A stretch of DNA of 64,000 nt from Mesorhabditis belari (Eukaryota > Nematoda > Chromadorea > Rhabditida > Rhabditidae): assembly GCA_958450365.1 (NCBI GenBank), contig CAUEEP010000724.1, positions 1,459,501-1,523,500 of the forward strand, read 5' to 3'. The notes under the pieces are model-generated. The model saw only the letters and a program-made list of their open reading frames with translations, made no database searches and had not been told where the DNA came from. Within the stretch, counting starts at the first letter, position 1, and each line of letters starts with the position of its first letter. This document shows positions 1 to 10,609 of this stretch, piece by piece. Made by a program: the position numbers and the translations under genes.

Positions 1-35
1 TTTAAATGTTTACGGTAGAAATTTGTTGTCTCTAG

Positions 36-3000
36 GCATTTTCTCCTCAATCATCAACCTCATCAATATATTTGTCTACAGTCGAAAGGCTATGCGCTCA
101 AAATTTCTCTTTCAATTAACCTTCGAGCTATTCGAATTAGTCGACAGTATTAGGTAAGTAGAGAAAAGGAAGCAAAAGAAAAAAAAAAGGATATGACTAT
201 TCCAATGAACAAATATTCAGCTATATTTTGACGGGCGTTGGAAGAGGAAGTGGGCTTTTGGGTGGATATTTCACAACGCCAATCACCGTCAATGATTGCT
301 TTTTTAAGGTAAAGTTTACCATCGAGCTCTGGCGCTCCTTTCTGGCGCACTCGATTCTTCATTTTCTTTCGAGAAATCGATCACTGATGAAAGAAAATGA
401 AGAATCATGAAACGTTGGAGGTATTGAGATACCTGAAAAGGTATTAGCACACAAATTGGAGTGTATTAGCACAAATTGGAGTGAATTAGCACACAAATCT
501 AGGTATGGGGATACCTCCGAGCTATTGGGGTACCTGGTATTGGGGTAGCTGGTATTGGGATAGCTGGTATTGGGATAGCTGGTATTGGGATACTTGGTAT
601 TGGGATACTTGGTATTGGGGTACTTGGCATTGGGATAGCTGGTATTGGGATACCTGGTATTGGGATACTTGGTATTGGGGTACTTGGCATTGGGATAGCT
701 GGTATTGGGATACCTGGTATTGGGATAGCTGGTATTGGGATAGCTGGTATTGGGATAGCTGGTATTGGGGTGCTTGGTATTGGGATAGCTGGCATTGGGG
801 TACCTGGTATTGGGGTAGCTGGTATTGGGATAGCTGGCATTGGGATAGCTGGCATTGGGATAGCTGGTATTGGGATAGCTGGCATTGGGATAGCTGGTAT
901 TGGGGTGCTTGGTATTGAGGTACCTTGGAGGTATGGGGATACCTAAAAAGGTAGCATGATACCTCCGAGGTATGGGAAGAGGGGGTGTTGAGAGGTGAGC
1001 ACAAAGAAAAAGTCGTGAGTCGAAAGGCTTCTTGATAGTCATTAGGGCACAGTGCGTTTCAGAATGCATCCCCAAAAGTCGAGGTTTTTATACGTTCGGA
1101 AAGCTTCTGTCAAATTTTGATTATACCATCGTCTTCTCCTTCTTGAATAACTTAAAATTTAACATTTATAACTAAAACTAACGAAATCGTATGGCAAAAT
1201 TAAACAATGGTCAAAAATTGACCGTTTCAAAACGATAAAGGCACCCAAATCATTTTGCGTTTTTAAACCAATGTGATTTACTTTATTTATTTTTGTTTTC
1301 TTATTTTCTCAACTTATTTTCCATATTTCCATTGTCCATTGCTTTGTCTGGCCCTATTGTTTTACGTGGGCTTATTGCTTTGCGGGACCCTATTGCGTTG
1401 CGTGGCCCCGTTGCGTAGCCATATTGCGTTGCGTTGCCCCATTGTGTTGCGTCAAGGGAATTGGACATATCAGAAGACAAATTATGAAGCCGGCATTAAA
1501 ACTTTTGCTTGATCATAGTCTTTATCATTGAATTGTTCAATTTTGCCATACGGTTTCGTTAGTTTTAGTTATAAATGTTAAATTTTAAGTTATTCAAGAT
1601 GGGGAAAAGGATGTTTTTATCAAAATCGAACATGATATTCTGTCGATGAGATTCGGTCGATGAGATTCTGAAACGCGCTGTCGCTACCTACGCTAACACA
1701 TTTCTTTTCAGACTTACTGGGTTCACTCGTTGATTCTCGGAATGGAATTACCCTGTTACATGGTGATTCTCATGTCAATTGAGAGGATTTGTGCCGCGTT
1801 GAAACCGGCACTTTACAAGAAATATTTCTCGGGTGCTCAGAAGATGTGGTTTGTGACGATCGTCATTACTGGTGGCTTGGTGAGTAGTCTTCGGTTCATA
1901 CAACAAGGCTAGAGCTAGACAAGGCTAGAGCTAGGCTAGAGGTGGAACTGGCTAGAGCTGGAGCTGGCTAGAGCTAGACAAGGCTAGAGCTAGACAAGGC
2001 TAGAGCTAGACAAAGGAAGAATTTCCAACTTAAACCCAAATCCCACCTTCATCTCAGCCTTCTCTTGGCCGATTGCTCTGAATCAGGAAAATCTTCAAAA
2101 AAGTCAAAGAATTGTGACGTCAAACAGGTTTGACACCAAGACCTTGAGTTACTTTTTCAGAAATTTGAATTGAAATGGGGAAACTTTTTTTGAAAACTCT
2201 GTAGAAAATCTAGCACTTTTTCTAAAACATGACAGCTTTCGAAAGCTACTCGAATCTAGAATCTAAAGCTAAGCTGGGATTTAAAGCTAATCCTGGATCT
2301 AAACTAGTCTTGAATCTAAAGCTAACCTGGACTCTTAAGCTAATATTGAATCTAAAGCAAATCTAGAATCTAAAGCTAATCTTGGATCTAAAGCTAACCT
2401 AGAATCTAAAGCTAATCTAGAAACTAAAGCTGATCTGGAATCTGGATTCTAAGGCTAATCTTGAATCTAAAGCTAATCTTGAATATGGAATCTAGAATCC
2501 CGGTATGTAAATAGCCACCATATCGTTCAAACTGAATACCCTAAAGAAATGAAGATATTTTAGTTAAGAAATGAAGATATTTTAGATATCCCTCTTCATG
2601 GCTGGTCTTTCAGCTGATGGAGATACAACACTCACTGGCACACATCATTGTGCGATCATCACGTCGACGAGTAAAAGTTCGTTGGAAATTTTTCTCCAGC
2701 CTAGGGATTGAACCATGGCTTGGCTTTGGCTGACAAAGAAGATTTTCAAGGTCGGGGCAAATTTACAAGCCCAATAGAATGAACTGATCTGAACTGCCTG
2801 GAGATTTGGTCCTTGAAACAGTCTTGTTTCTAAATGGTCCTTCAACCAGTCTTGTTTCTAATTGGCCCTTGAAACAGTCTTGTTTCTAATTGGTCCTTCA
2901 AACAGTCTTGTCTCTCACCACAAATAACCCAAACGCCATTTCCATATGAGTAATCAGAGCTTTCTTTCAGCTTACTCAACTTTTCACTTCGCCATTGTCA

Positions 3001-4433
3001 TCGTCGCTTATCTAGTCTCATTTTTCTCACTCCTCATCGTCTACCTCGTTTCAAAGGTTCGACCTTTTTCGAGACTTGACTAAAGTTCTAAAAAGTGCTT
3101 GGTTATCGTAACCCATTCAGTTACCAGAGGGTTACGGTAGCTAGGACACAGGTAGGCTGGTTTAATCTTTGCATTACTGCATTGTCCTAATTTGGTGAGT
3201 TACGCTAATCTCTTTATGGATTACGAACTATAAACTACGGATTACGGTAGCCAGCCAGACTTTAAAGCGACGATTCTAGACGTTTTTAACTCATCAACTC
3301 CAAAAAAACATTAACAGTCGAATTGCAGCACGTGGAAGGCATGATCGCGAGACGGGATCGCGAGAAGAAAATCTCGTTAATGCTGGGCATTTGTGGGATC
3401 TCAATGGTGTTAGTCTCTCTACCATCAATTGTCATGATTGGCATCAAGTAGGCAAAAAAATAAACCGTATTTTAAGCATTTCGTCGCTTTCTAAAGCGTA
3501 CACTTTCTAGCGTAAATTCCTCATTTTTCTCATAACATCAAGTTGTTATCGAGAGAAAAATGAGGGATCGAGTGCACTAGAAAGGATTTGTAGTTTGTAG
3601 TTTACAAGTGAGCACAAAGTAAAGCGGTATTTTGTAATCTCAACAATTTCAGATGGGGTCTCTGGGTTGTGAGCGATCTAGTGGTAGCGCTCACCTACGG
3701 GATGCCTGGGTAACCTTTTTTTTCAAATTAGCTATTTAAATAATTAACTATCATACCGTATTTCCTCTAATAAACGCCCCCCCTTGACCAACTTTGGACG
3801 CTTCGTTCTCAGCCCCATTTTGAGGTATTTTTATGTTTAATATATCAAAAGATAGAAGCCATTAATGTTCTATCTTTTGATATATTAAACATAAAAATAC
3901 CTCCAAATGGGGCTGAGAACGAAGCGTCCAAAGTTGGTCAAGGGGGGGGGGGCGTTTATTAGAGGAAATACGGTAAGCTAAAAAGGAATAGGATCTTAGA
4001 AAATCAATAATTTCAAGCAATTTAATAATTTCAATCAGTTTAATAATTTCAAGCAGTTTCTGTTTCAGTTTCTGCTAGAGATGAAAGCAATTTAGGTGCT
4101 TAACCATTGCGAATACTTGCATAAACTTGATTTTCCGGAAGGACTACCGCGAGCAGTTTATTGGAATATTTGGGTGCGTTTTTCGAGTAAACTAGAATAG
4201 AATTTCAGCCATTAAAAGCCATTAAAAGCCATTAAAAGCCAAAGAGCCATTAAAATAGCATTTCCCTAACATTCCCCAACATTCCCTAACAACGTTTCAG
4301 AGTTCATGCCGAGAAAATGACGAACAAAGTGCAAATCTCAGTCACCCAGTCTCCATCACTTCACTCGCATGCCCCATCACCACAAATATTTCGCTCAATT
4401 GCTCAAATGGCAATGACGAAAGTTGAGCCTTGA
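36..4433 (+). CDS. Nematode chemoreceptor-type 7TM GPCR, 3' part (5' end off window)
   Basis: Exons read as 36-153, 221-308, 1712-1879, about 2040-2105 (borders unclear), 2614-2670, 2971-3056, 3329-3447, 3653-3709, about 4138-4173 and 4301-4433 (TGA). Apart from the two marked 'about', junctions are AG/GT and the phases agree. Exon 1 encodes a TM1/TM2-like stretch (IINLINIFVYSRKAMRSK). Next come the conserved cysteine before TM3 (NDCFFKTYW), a DRY-position ERICA motif after TM3 and LKPALYKKYF. An extracellular-loop cysteine (THHCAII), TM5 (FAIVIVAYLVSFFSLL), a basic third loop (ARRDREKK), TM6 and TM7 follow. The post-TM7 motif is DYREQF and the tail is Ser/Pro-rich. Family knowledge: such receptors sense odorants or small ligands in sensory-neuron cilia. 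I favour an Srsx/Srx-like class but cannot settle it. The start lies left of the window. The exon near 4138 has CG instead of AG as acceptor, so the gene may be decaying. Confidence 0.8.
525..925. repeat. 15-bp minisatellite
   Basis: About 26 units of TATTGGGATAGCTGG with variants (GGGGTA, CTTGG, GGCAT). It lies in the GPCR intron between 309 and 1711. Because 15 is a multiple of 3 it yields long open frames on both strands; these are artefacts of the repeat. Confidence 0.95.
1142..1598. mobile_element. MITE with ~65-bp terminal inverted repeats
   Basis: The left arm starts CTTGAATAACTTAAAATTT and the right arm ends with its exact complement. The arms stay nearly identical for about 65 bp. 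The interior has no transposase. It sits in the same GPCR intron as the 15-bp array. Confidence 0.85.
1905..2015. repeat. GCTAGAGCTAGACAAG-type array
   Basis: A degenerate tandem repeat of about 16 bp built from GCTAGAGCTAGACAAG. It lies just after the GPCR exon ending at 1879, immediately before the poorly resolved TM4 exon. Confidence 0.8.
2240..2495. repeat. Degenerate AATCTAAAGCTAA array
   Basis: Diverged tandem units around AATCTAAAGCTAATCTTG, in a GPCR intron. It looks like an older, decaying minisatellite. Confidence 0.75.
3754..3975. mobile_element. Foldback MITE, TACCGTA-ended (222 bp)
   Basis: A near-perfect hairpin: the left arm begins TACCGTATTTCCTCTAATAA and the right arm ends with its complement. 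The arms are about 100 bp with a loop of about 10 bp near 3860. It lies in the GPCR intron before the last two exons. It is one of several TACCGTA-ended foldback elements in the window. Confidence 0.9.
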
Positions 4434-4667
4434 TTTTTATGTAAATTTCTTTTTTTCATCTTTGTTATATTTTTGAACTGGACCTGGAAACAGACCGTAC
4501 TCGCGCGTAGTCGACGCGATCGAGTCCGCTACAAACCACTGTAACTTTCTTTAGCCTTGATACTTTTAGATGTGTTTAGTTCATTTAAAAGCTCTTGAGA
4601 TTCTCTAGTTTTTCAGCTATAGATCATGTCAATCCGATAGATTTGAACCAAGTTAGAAGCGTTTGTA

Positions 4668-4790
4668 GTTTACGTTTGTAGTTTACATTTGTAGTTTACG
4701 TTTGTAGTTTACGTTTGTAGTTTACGTTTGTAGTTTACGTTTGTAGTTTACGTTTGTAGTTTACGTTTGTAGTTTACGTTTGTAGTTTCT
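4668..4790. repeat. 13-bp array GTTTGTAGTTTAC
   Basis: About nine near-identical 13-bp units inside the dispersed repeat. The copy at 13 kb has only a single GTTTGTGGTTTAC at this position, so the array grew after the copies separated. Confidence 0.9.
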
Positions 4791-4944
4791 AGTGCTCAGG
4801 TCTAGAATGGATCCTGGTCAAAGGGTTAGGGACGGCTCTTGACTATATGAAGTTAGAGCTGATCTGGCAGACTCTGGGATTCGGATATTCTAACCAGATC
4901 AGGTCAGAGCTAAGCTAGATCCCGAATCCTAAAGAATCTTAGTA

Positions 4945-5275
4945 TGGGCAAGACAGGCAAGGCAAAGCAAGTGAGGTAAAGCAAGTGAGGCAAAGCAAGT
5001 CAGGCAAGGCAAGGCAGGCAAGGCAAGGCAGGCAAGGCAAGGCAGGCAAGGCAAGTGAGGCAAGGCAAGTGAGGCAAGGCAAGCCAGGCAAGGCAAGTCA
5101 GGCAAAGCAAGTGCGGCAAGGCAGGCAAGGCAAGGTAGGCAAGGCAAGGTAGGCAAGGCAAGCCAGGCAAGGCAAGTCAGGCAAGGCAAGTGAGGCAAAG
5201 CAAGTGAGGCAAAGCAAGTGAGGCAAGGCCAGTCCGACAAGACACGCTAGGCAAAGCAAGCCAGGCAATTCAGGA
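4945..5275. repeat. GGCAAGGCAAGT array
   Basis: Polypurine-rich repeats of GGCAA with AGTGA, AGTCA and AGCCA variants, about 330 bp. The reverse-complement copy at about 13515-13600 is only about 90 bp, so length differs between copies. Long open frames here are repeat artefacts. Confidence 0.9.
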
Positions 5276-5860
5276 TTAACCAGGGTCAATCTACCCCTAG
5301 ATGTTTCTCCAAATAGCAGCCTAAAGTCTAGATATAACGCGACGCTTGTACCGTAGCGCCTGTAGCATTTCTATCACAAATTTCTGTACCATATTCCCTG
5401 TAGGGTTTCTACTCTATTTTGTGAATCCTCTTGTACAGTTTGTGTAAAACCACGTTTACACTGAGCTACTTTAGCCACTGAGCTAAAATTGAATTTCTAA
5501 AGCTAAAGCTACTGTACGTCACTCGATTAGCGTTTCATTTTCAATCACAAACTATCTTTGCTGCCTACATGCGCAAAGATAGTCATTTTCTATGCTCACT
5601 CAAATAAACGGGTACTTATCGTTGTGAAATTGTTCTTTACAACTTTTCTTTACATTGTGCTTTGGAGAGAAAATTGTTTATTGCAAAGACACGTAGAATT
5701 AAATCATTTTAATGGAATGGAATGAATGGAAAATGGAATCAAAACGAGCACCAAATGAGTAAGAATAAAGAAAAATATTTGTAGCTTTAAAGGCGATGAA
5801 TGAAACGAGACAATGAGACGATTTAACTCAACAATCGTAAACTACCGTAATGATTTTAAT

Positions 5861-6749
5861 ATTAGGTTGTTCGGATATAAACGAGCGTTTTAGTAGTCGA
5901 CAAAATTTATCTTAAAAACAGAAACAACACAGTTTAATCCAAAATCTATTTACCATTATTATTGATTGCTTCTTGCCATCTTTTGCGCAAAGAATTGATG
6001 CCGCTCTTGAAAAACTCAGCCGGCTGTGACTCGAGAAACTTGGCGACCCAATTTGGGATATCTTCACGGGTTTTGATTTTCTCATTAGCCAAAAGGTTTT
6101 GCATCGACCGGAATAAATGGAGGGAGCTAGATCGATAGAATGGAGAGAGCTAGATCGGTAGAATGAGAGAGCTAGATCGGTAGAATGGAGAGAGCTAGAT
6201 CGGTAGAATGGAGGGAGCTAGATCGGTAGAATGGAGGGAGCTAGATCGGTAGAATACGGCGGATGTGGTAGAAGCTCCTCCCATCCTAGATTCTCCAGTT
6301 TTTGCTGAGTGATTTTTGCAACGTGAGGTCTAGCGTTGTCAGCGATGGACGATGGTCTAGCGATGGACTTTATCTTTGATGTGTCTACTCCTTGACGAAT
6401 GAGAGCTTCATTGACCCGATCAAGTTGCTGTTTGTAGAGGTCTGATATGACTGTTTGGCCGGGTTGTAGAAGCTCGAAATACACAAGGACCTTGTTATTC
6501 CATGACCGAGCATGACCTTTTTCCCATGAATGCCCGGTTTCACGGTCGGATTCGGCCGTTCTCCTGGTCCTAGTCATTTCCGTTTTCGAATAGTATTATC
6601 GAAATGGATCCACTTCTTATCTCCAGTAACGAGAGAATCAAAAAAGCCATGATATTTAGCGTGGCGGATGAGAATTCCGGCAATAGCGAAGCCTTGTTTG
6701 CACTGCTTAACTCGCGAGGAAGCCATTTCCCGCATCTGGTCGTCTTTGC
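5861..6749 (-). pseudogene. Mariner transposase pseudogene
   Basis: On the minus strand I read GDKKWIHF, then IADNARPHVAKITQQKLENL, HPPYSTDLAPS, and after a tandem array LANEKIKTREDIPNW and a C-terminus ending AINNNGK. These match mariner transposase ([24 protein letters not shown] and C-terminal blocks). A terminal inverted repeat starts at about 5862 (TTAGGTTGTTCGGATATAAA). A 23-bp array at 6117-6255 disrupts the frame at the third catalytic motif. The N-terminal end is interrupted at about 6750 by the TIR element described separately. Not functional. Confidence 0.9.
6117..6255. repeat. 23-bp array made from transposase codons
   Basis: Six tandem units of about 23 bp (GGAGGGAGCTAGATCGGTAGAAT on +). 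Read on the minus strand, one unit encodes the STDLAPS part of the mariner motif, so the array is an amplified piece of the transposase itself. Confidence 0.9.
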
Positions 6750-7377
6750 AATGGTCTCAGCTCAAGGTTTGTAATCGACTGGAAACACAGTGCATTCGGC
6801 AATAGTTCAAAGATGCCATTACCCGCAAGTGGAATGCGAGAAGAAGCACAATCAAGAAGCCCAAGAAGCACAATCAAGAAGCTAGTTGACAGCATGTCGA
6901 GTATTTAACGTGATCAGTCGCCAGGGATAACAAAATAATAATAACTATTAAACTTTTATCGTTATGAATAAACCTTGTTATCTTAAAAATGAATAAAAAT
7001 GCAAGAACGACACCAAAATTTGCGGGGAAAGGTGGCAAAATTTGCGGGCGGAAGGTGGAATTTACATTCGGCTTTTGCATTTTCTCTATTCATCTTATGT
7101 CGATGATTTCTTTAGGTTTAAGGGTTGTTTCTGGTTCTGAATCGAACTACGTTTTCAGTTTTTTTTCATCACTAGCAAGGAAGCCGCAGAAAATTGAAAT
7201 TTAGGCGGTGGTGGATGGTTTTGCATCGCACTGTACAACCCCTGTATAATCTGTATAAATCACACACTCAAAGAAACCTTTTTTGTTGAAATTTCTTGTG
7301 TTACAGTGTTATCTGGAAGTTGTCTTTTGAAAAGTAGATCTGAATCTTTCCAAGAAATCGCAAAAAAAAGGGTTTGC

Positions 7378-7462
7378 ATAGCACGGGATTGAACCCAACG
7401 GCGAAGGAATGACAGCCGTTTTAGAGACTAGGCCTTTATCCACTTGGCCACGAGCCCATCCC
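7378..7462 (-). other. tRNA-like sequence inside TIR element
   Basis: The minus strand has an A-box-like TGGCCAAGTGGATAAAGG and a B-box-like GGTTCAATCCC about 55 bp apart. The T stem does not pair properly, so this is a tRNA-derived or degraded sequence, not a confident tRNA gene. It is conserved in copy 2 of the element. Confidence 0.6.
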
Positions 7463-7679
7463 TGACCGGCAGCGAGAGAAGCTTTATAAAGGGATCAGCT
7501 TTGAAATGATGCTTTGAATGAGGCTTTGAATAATGCTTTGAAATGATGCTTTGAATGATGCTAGGAATCAGTTTTGAATCCAGATTCCATGCCAGATTGC
7601 ATGCCAGATTCCTTGCATGCCAGATTCCATGCCAAATTCCTCACGTTTCCGTGGCTATTAGCGGCTAATATTTGTGGCA

Positions 7680-7805
7680 TTTTGCTCGTTATTTCTGTTC
7701 GCTATTACGCTATTACTATTTCTGTTCGCTATTACGCTATTTCTGTTCGCTATTTCTGTTCGATATTTCTGTTCGCTATTTCCCTATTTCTGTTCGCTAT
7801 TTCTA
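7680..7805. repeat. TTCTGTTCGCTAT array
   Basis: Tandem CTATTTCTGTTCG / CTATTACG units close to the right TIR of the element. The same kind of array occupies the same position in copy 2 (15226-15345). Confidence 0.85.
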
Positions 7806-7850
7806 TGCACTGTGTTTCCAGTCGATTTCAAACTTTGAGCTGAGTCCATT

Positions 7851-8539
7851 TTTTGTGCAATGAGTGCCCGACAATATGGCCCTTTTATTATCTCTATAAT
7901 ATTGTACTTTCGAGTTTGGACCGTCAAGTGGAATTCAGCCTGCATTTGTTTCATGTATTAGTTTTAACATTTGATTCAATTTGACTTTTTACGGGCTCTT
8001 TAAAGTTTATTTTTCATGTATCACCGCTGATATTAGGGCCTATAGAGTGCCCGTCTATTGGCATACAAACAACCACTTTTACTTCTCTCGATTTGACTGC
8101 TTTTGCGAGCGTGGCTTTACGAGAAATTTTCATTGATAATCGTTTGTTGAGAGTTTTTGATTTTTGTCAATACAAATCATTAATTTTGTTTAGGAAAATG
8201 CTACTTCTTCTACTTAGGCTTAGTGACTAAATTTTATGTAAATCTTGCGCTTTTCACATATACAATTTTGCAAAATCACCCATTTTCTTGAGTTGCTTTC
8301 GTAACCGCACGAATTTGCCGTTATTTGACCAAAAGGGCATTGGAATTTATTCCCCAAAACCGTTTTTACGTCAACAATCGTTAGACAAAGGCTATTTGCC
8401 TTTACAAGTCCGCCTTTTTGCTTCGAATTTGACCTTAAAAGCATACTTCCTTTAATATCTCTGTGTTTTTCAGCTTTTCCTCTTGTTTCTGCTCGTTTTA
8501 TTCCTCGATTGGTTTTATATAATGTTCTGTTCGTTCCAG
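7851..8539. other. Spacer before the 8540 gene
   Basis: 7851-7894 is a 44-bp segment that recurs reverse-complemented at 15521-15564, next to the second copy of the TIR element. The rest is AT-rich unique sequence with no gene recognised. The 30 bp before 8540 are T-rich and end TTCCAG, an outron-like context. Confidence 0.6.
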
Positions 8540-10609
8540 ATGGTTCGACAGAAGAACGAGCCGAACAAAATCGACGGGCGGAAACGCGACTCGATCGGGG
8601 AAACGTGGCGAGATGAGCGAAATGACGAAGATAAGGGAAAGCCCATCGTACCCGTTCAACAACAACACAATGATGCACAGGAAGAAGTGAGGCTTGAAAA
8701 AAATTTGGTACCTTTTATTGACTAGTGTACCCGTCCTTTGGCTAAGTGGTACTTTTCCAGTGTCGTGGTAGTGCATTTCAAGGTTCTTTTCCCCATTTGC
8801 TCTAGACGCAGCTCTGACTTCAGTTTTTCTTTTGATTTCTGTTGAATTAGATAGAAGCGGCTTAAACTAGTTTAAAAGTAGATGAAAAGGTAAAGAACCT
8901 TTAAAGACAGTAAACTTATAGGTCAAGACAGTTAAAATTTGCCATCCTGATACTTGGGAAGCTACTGACTCGGTCTTTCCTCTAATTTCTCAAGTTTACA
9001 AAGTGCTCATGTCTAGTAAATGGCTAATTGTATTAAATTTATCGAGAGTTTCTTCTGAATCACGAAAAATTTCACTTTTAGGCGGATCGCTTACTTCACA
9101 AATGGGAAATGAACCCGGAACCGTCAGAGGAATACCTACGTATTATTGATGAAAATCGTTACATGATGAAAATCAGCGAGAAGGCCTCCAATAAGTCGAA
9201 TGCGAGGTAGAAATTTAGCCAATTGAACAAATCAATGCCTTTTTTCAGGTTTTGGTTTAACGTGAAGAAAATCGAGGACAAGTACGCGAGGCGGGATCCG
9301 GACAAAGAGATAATCGTGAGTTATAATGCCAATATCGAACTGAGCCCACGTTTAGTACGACTTCAAGATGAAAAAAGTCTTTGTGTCCAAGGCGATCACT
9401 GATGAGGAGGCGTTGAAACAAGTTGGATATTATAAATTAACGTCAAATTTTGGGTTGAGATGCAAAAGTTGACCGAGATGCCCGAGTTTGGGGAGAGCGT
9501 TCTATCGTGTTTCGATTCGTCAACACAAGAGGATGATTCGCCCGCGCAAAAGAGGGTGAATCGCCAGAGGGGCGTGCTGAATAAGGTTATTGGGATGGCC
9601 TGCTTTTGGTTATATTCGGTTCTAGACAAGAAATATTGCCTTTTGGCATTAAAAGTCAGATTAGGGCTAGTGCTAGGCTCTAAGTTAACCCAATGCCTAT
9701 CCAAAGTCGATAAGCTTTTGATTGTTGAGCTACTCTGGCTCTGGAATAGGCCATGTATTATAAAGGAGACTAAAATTGCGTTACAAAATAGTATAGGGTA
9801 GAAATAAGCTTTAAACACGCCCTATCCTGGTCTAGATCTATCAAAAGGCGATAAGTTTTGTCTTTGTTGTAGCCTAACTCGAGAACAAGATCTAAAATTT
9901 CTAATCCTAACAAATTTAGATATTCGAAATGCAGTACGAGTCGTGCCCACTTGCCCTGTTGCCAAAGGAGCCGACTCTACAGCTACCACCACCACCAGTT
10001 CTCCTACCAGTCGAGGGGGTGCCCACCGAGAGGGAGACACGCAAAAGGACGATTACCATCACTGGAGCGGCCTCGGAAGTGTTACGAAGTAAGTGGTTTA
10101 AAGATTAATCTGACATAATTTGCTTACATACGTACGTACAGTCATCTCCTCGACAAACAACATCTTCGCCCTCTTCTCCAACGAGAAACCAGCGCTGACG
10201 GGTGATGCGACTGTGGAAAAAAAAAACGAGGCTGAGCCAACCGTCGAGAAAAACGTTGAAAAACTGGATGCGAATCATATGAAATGCGTCAAAGAAGAGC
10301 TGATCGATTTCCCGGTCAATTCGATGATGAACAACGCTGGTATTGGCTTAAACTTTTGTACATTGGGTTAAACGTTGTTTAGATCTCACAAATCGACGTT
10401 CATCGCGAAGAAAAACGATCGATAATGCTTTCAACGATGAATCGATGCAAATCGTCAAGAGGAAACCAAAGGATTTTGGTACAATTTTACTATTTTCCCA
10501 CTTAAAACTTTTCCTAGAAATTTCCCCAAGGCAACCCTCTCAATCGGTACAAAAGTCTCAATCTGTCAAGTCTCAGTCTCAATCAATCGAGCGTTGCTTT
10601 TATGTTTGA
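8540..10609 (+). CDS. Unrecognised basic, probably nuclear protein (356 aa, 9 exons)
   Basis: Exons 8540-8686, 9082-9206, 9249-9315, 9356-9421, 9460-9585, 9935-10088, 10142-10339, 10383-10478 and 10518-10609 (TGA). All junctions are AG/GT and every phase agrees, giving 1071 coding bases. The ATG lies directly after TTCCAG, suggesting an SL trans-splice acceptor. The N-terminus is highly charged (NEPNKIDGRKRD). Residues about 50-130 form the likeliest folded part (LLHKWEMNPEPSEEYLRIID, FWFNVKKIEDKYARRDPDKE, DFKMKKVFVSKAITDEEAL). This weakly recalls the nematode SPK domain, but I do not assert it. A Pro-rich linker (LQLPPPPVLLP), an acidic/Lys stretch and a basic Ser/Gln-rich tail (RKRT, RRSSRRK, SVQKSQSVKSQSQS) follow. 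No signal peptide or membrane segment. Function unknown; nuclear location is inferred from basic motifs. Confidence 0.85.

Larger units (their letters stand above)
4555..5855 (+). repeat. Dispersed composite repeat, copy 1
   Basis: Three segments recur near 13 kb. Segment A (4555-4680) recurs in the same orientation at about 12893-13012. Segments B (4795-5330) and C (5795-5855) recur reverse-complemented at about 13470-13775 and 13383-13440. No coding sequence recognised. Probably an unclassified non-autonomous transposon; its ends are not obvious. Confidence 0.75.
6750..7850. mobile_element. 1.1-kb TIR element, copy 1
   Basis: The left end AATGGTCTCAGCTCAA... matches the complement of the right end (...TTGAGCTGAGTCCATT) over about 45 bp. 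A second copy is at 14321-15412. The interior holds a tRNA-like segment (about 7378-7462) and a CTATTTCTGTTCG array (7680-7805). No transposase frame is convincing. It is inserted in the mariner pseudogene. Confidence 0.85.

Noticed and set aside
8220..8776. Minus-strand frames of 152 and 92 aa
   Set aside because: They overlap the first exon of the plus-strand gene and its outron; no splice or family support.
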